Positions 60,979 to 64,000 of a stretch of DNA of 64,000 nt are shown in pieces. This stretch comes from Endoconidiophora laricicola (lineage: Eukaryota; Ascomycota; Sordariomycetes; Microascales; Ceratocystidaceae). The notes beneath the pieces were generated by a model. That model was not told the origin of the DNA. It saw only the letters and a program-made list of their open reading frames with translations, and ran no database searches. Numbering within the stretch: the first letter of the stretch is position 1; each line of letters begins with the position of its first letter. The stretch is taken from the NCBI GenBank assembly GCA_001640655.1, contig LXGT01000117.1, positions 1 through 64,000 of the forward strand, written 5' to 3'. The translations under genes and the position numbers were made by a program.

Positions 60979-62172
60979 TTAAAACAAGCAGCTAGAACCA
61001 GTTTAGCTAGTGCTAGAGCTAATAAACTGTCAAGATTCTAAAAAGGAATAATCCTTAATAAATGTAGTAGAGCTGCTACCACTAGTCCTTTACATGGTAG
61101 GATGATGGAAACAACAGCTTCTTCTTCTACTACTAGTAGTCAAGCACCTGAAATGCCAAGGACAAGCCAAGTACATCTTTTATGACTACATATAGACCAG
61201 CGGAACCTAGAAAATAAACGAGGTTACTAGTGCTGGTCAGTAGTGGCGATGAGAATTCACACACGGCATTTGCCATAGGATCACGACACAAGCAAGAGAA
61301 AGAGACGAAGCAAAGCAAGTAGGACTCCAACTGCCGCATTCCATTTCTAGTATTGCAATCTCAGTTTTTATCCAATAAAGCTCCGCTGACTGGCAGCACT
61401 TGTGAAAGCCTTGCTTCTGACATTTGTAAATCTGGTGTATGTCGTATCTTCCAGTCTTTCCGTTTAACAGAAAGCAATAGAACCATAGCTACCCTGTGTT
61501 AATTTGCTTCAAAAAAAGAAAAGAAAAGAAAAACGAGGCTTATTGCTGCCGTTATATGTGGTGCTCTAGGCAATATGCAGGAGTATTCGATATTCGTACA
61601 GCAGCCAATCACGTATAGCAGATGTAGATATGCTTTTTAAGCTGTACACTAGTAATACAGCGGGAAGGGGGGAGGGAGACAGGCTGATATGATGTATAAC
61701 TAAAACTATTGGAGTTGTTATCACAGCACATATGGTATATGTGACTGTTTGTACCTTTGTTTTTGGAGCCTTTCTTACAAGTACAAGTGCTTTTTACAAC
61801 GGCTCCCAATTCTTCCTACGGCCAAGCATATGCCGCAGATCCCACCCAAGGTGTTTTTTTTCTCTTTCTAGACTGAAGAAGAGAAGAACAGGTACGATCT
61901 ACAAGCGATTGACTTATCTGTGTAGTCATGGTAGTTTCTAGAGAGAAAAGAAAAGTGGTGTTCACTCTTAGAAGGAATTTTTTTTTTGTTAGGTCGCTAT
62001 ACAATAACGTGCCTGCATGTGTATTCGTAGCCCCGAAAGAAGGGTAGAAAGGAGGAGAGAGATGGGTAAAAGGAAGAAGGCAACAACGTAACAAAAGCAA
62101 ATAGTCTTTGCGACACACATTAGCCTGTTGACTTAGGCCGTGTCTGTGGCATAGCTTTTGCTCCTCTCATTG

Positions 62173-62233
62173 AACGCTGCAAGATGCAGCGTTGGCTGTA
62201 ACCTGGCCAGCTGCTATCGCAGCTGGCCAGGTT
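62173..62233. other. Two adjacent perfect hairpins
   Basis: Hairpin 1: AACGCTGC (62173-62180), loop AAGAT, GCAGCGTT. Hairpin 2: a 15-nt arm AACCTGGCCAGCTGC (62200-62214), loop TATC, exact reverse complement to 62233. They are separated by 6 nt. Both are GC-rich in AT-rich non-coding DNA. They could be a structured RNA, a terminator-like element or the core of a small transposon. Confidence 0.6.
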
Positions 62234-62886
62234 CTGTACAGTGTCAAGTGCGGTCTGCTATTACTTTCGATTCGATATATCACCGTATATTGCTGCAATT
62301 CCTTCTCATGTTGGTGTCCCAAAACATGCAACCATACATGATACAATCTCAGACAATAGAAAATAGCACGCAAAAGTGGAAAAAGATAACCTCCGGTCAA
62401 GAGAAGGAAAGCCAGGCCTAGCGAGAAGCTTCAACTAATAATGAAGCAGACAGATAGAAAGTAAGACCATGGCCGGCTTAGTACATACAGATATACACGG
62501 CGGCCATTGTAGCAGACGAAACGTCAATTTGGCTTTACGCCCGCTTTACACGGTCTGCCTACTCACTCAGCTTTATGAGTTCGCTTCGCTTAGATAGTTG
62601 CAGCTGCAAAAGCTTGTTGGCTATAGCTTGTCGTTAGTCGTCGTGGCACGAAGATTCTGGGCTTCAAGACCTTGCCTTCCAATATGATCCCAGTGCCTTA
62701 GTAAAGGAGCGGCCGCAAAATGGTTGTATGTAGTATCTCTCATCCCACCCCAGGTTGCGCTTTGGGAAGAACCGGTGAAGAAGTCTTGTTGCGCAGTGCA
62801 ACATTGCTTATAGCGCTACCATTTTCTTGCAGGCTATTGTAGGAAGACACGCCCCCTCTTTACCTTTGAGCATTCTTCTGCCTCTG

Positions 62887-62902
62887 CCCCCCCCCCCCCC
62901 CC
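62887..62902. repeat. C16 homopolymer
   Basis: Sixteen uninterrupted C in non-coding DNA. Confidence 0.9.
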
Positions 62903-64000
62903 TGCCACAAGAGGTCCAGATCCAGATTTGATAGAGAGACAGGGACAAGCACCGTAGGCTACGTCAGACAGCGTAGGCCACGGCTTTGGATATACTGCGT
63001 CTGTCCACCTGCTGATACGTGCACGTACGGCTGTAATTGGCGGAATGTTTTTTCCTTGCTCATTCGACGCTATGTGGAGAAGCTGGTCCATGAATATATG
63101 TTCGCTACTGCAGAATAATAGCGCTAAGCTACAAAGCTCGCTTGTATTCTCCTAGCGTGGAGCTAGCTTCGAATATTGGAAGAAGAGAAGGCATGAGGTC
63201 CTAGATGGAATGGAAGAGGGCGAAGCATCTTGGACGAAAACTTATCATTATCCAGCAGTACATTAATGACGATCTATAGCGCTACTGAAGTCGTTGAGCA
63301 CAAAAGTCAGATGACGAATAAAGTCCAAGATCTACAGCGAGGCTGATTGTACCCTCTTCCGGCTATACACCCATTGTTCCTGTATAGCACAAGAGGATAA
63401 TGGACAAACCATGCTAGGCATAAACCATGTCTCGCCGAGTGCTCCCATTAACGAAACCACCATACTATCGTAGACTTAGACCACAAGCTATGAAGGGAAA
63501 AGTCTGGATGCTACAACTGACTCTTTCCCCGCTTGTCAAATCCAACCCGTCCCAGCCATTGATTTGAATCATGATGCTGAAAATAGAACACGAGCTAGTT
63601 CCTACGAACTGCCCAGTTATTCTTTAGTAGAAGTATTGTTCAGTTTCTTTTTTTTCTGTTCACCGTCCGAGAAGAGAAACAGAACCGAGGAAAAAGAAAG
63701 GACTGTTGAAACAAGGGCCTAGCCTGCTCGCGATTATTACTAGTTTGGGGGATATGGTATCGACAGCGTTTATCCGGCCGGTTATTTGGCTGGCTGGCAG
63801 CTAGACGCCAGTAAGACGATTGAAGCCGCAAAAAGACACAATAGGGACAAGAATGGCGGCGATGTTGTTAATCCTGATCCCCGGCCTTGTACGTTCGCTT
63901 AACGCTTTCTATGATCTCCACCGGACGAGCTCCCAATGAGATCGTAGATATAGTGCGGTGCGTTTCATCATCGCTGGCAGTGTAGAAAAGAGGAGAGTCA

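Larger units (their letters stand above)
57762..64000. other. Gene desert, 6.2 kb
   Basis: 3' flank of the Zn2Cys6 gene, then no supported gene. It holds four G/C homopolymers longer than 15 nt (two at 57974-58824 and two at 60957-62902), all four N bases of the window, and a perfect double hairpin at 62173-62233. Confidence 0.55.

Noticed and set aside
1..64000. tRNA, rRNA, snRNA and CRISPR content
   Set aside because: No B-box with a matching tRNA fold, no rRNA-like sequence, no U6/U2-like core and no regularly spaced repeats were found by eye on either strand.

Overview
The window is nuclear DNA of a filamentous ascomycete (Pezizomycotina), judged from gene content and architecture. Genes carry short spliceosomal introns, mostly 67-98 nt, with GTAAGT-type donors and CTAAC/CTGAC branch sites. 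There is a two-intron alpha-tubulin-like start (five exons in all), a Zn2Cys6 regulator, a fungal Cys-rich GPI-type surface protein and a Rpd3L-type Sds3/Dep1 subunit. Species cannot be named from the sequence. About twelve protein genes occupy roughly a third of the 64 kb; the rest is AT-richer, CTAG-rich, homopolymer-rich DNA. No rRNA, tRNA or CRISPR array was recognised. There are four unresolved bases, all inside long G or C runs.

Left part (1-31 kb) looks accessory. It holds a pogo/Fot-type transposase derivative that lost its catalytic core (465-1397, -), an intronless Gfo/Idh/MocA oxidoreductase (2289-3836, +), a three-exon Cys-rich single-pass membrane protein (5491-4033, -), an intronless amidoligase-family protein (10102-7814, -), a relic region with stop-riddled reading frames (about 11.0-13.1 kb), a three-exon Cys-rich secreted GPI-type protein (15061-14364, -), a 9 kb gene-poor stretch, and a SHE3-domain coiled-coil protein (26058-24223, -).

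The middle block (31-48 kb) is a compact run of conserved housekeeping genes, each rebuilt here exon by exon: symplekin/Pta1 (mRNA 3' end formation), COA3 (cytochrome oxidase assembly), an Sds3/Dep1-type Rpd3L deacetylase subunit, Nop12 (pre-25S rRNA processing), alpha-tubulin and Erb1/BOP1 (60S ribosome assembly). Symplekin/COA3 and Dep1/Nop12 are divergent pairs sharing 0.7-1.0 kb promoter gaps; Nop12/tubulin converge. Three of these genes begin with a tiny coding exon (8, 11 and 12 nt).

The right part (48-64 kb) is a gene desert holding one recognisable gene, a Zn2Cys6 transcription factor (56532-57761, +). It is marked by a cluster of G/C homopolymers of 10-26 nt, a T23G16 tract, a perfect double hairpin (62173-62233), and a telomere-complementary 11-mer.

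The most informative unexplained structure is a small A-tailed dispersed element. Copies at 7.7, 13.1, 19.3 and 52.2 kb share a 3' end; one is flanked by an exact 11-bp and another by a 10/11-bp direct repeat, as expected for retroposition. No complete new multi-gene system was identified; the amidoligase with its accessory neighbours is the nearest to an uncharacterised pathway.
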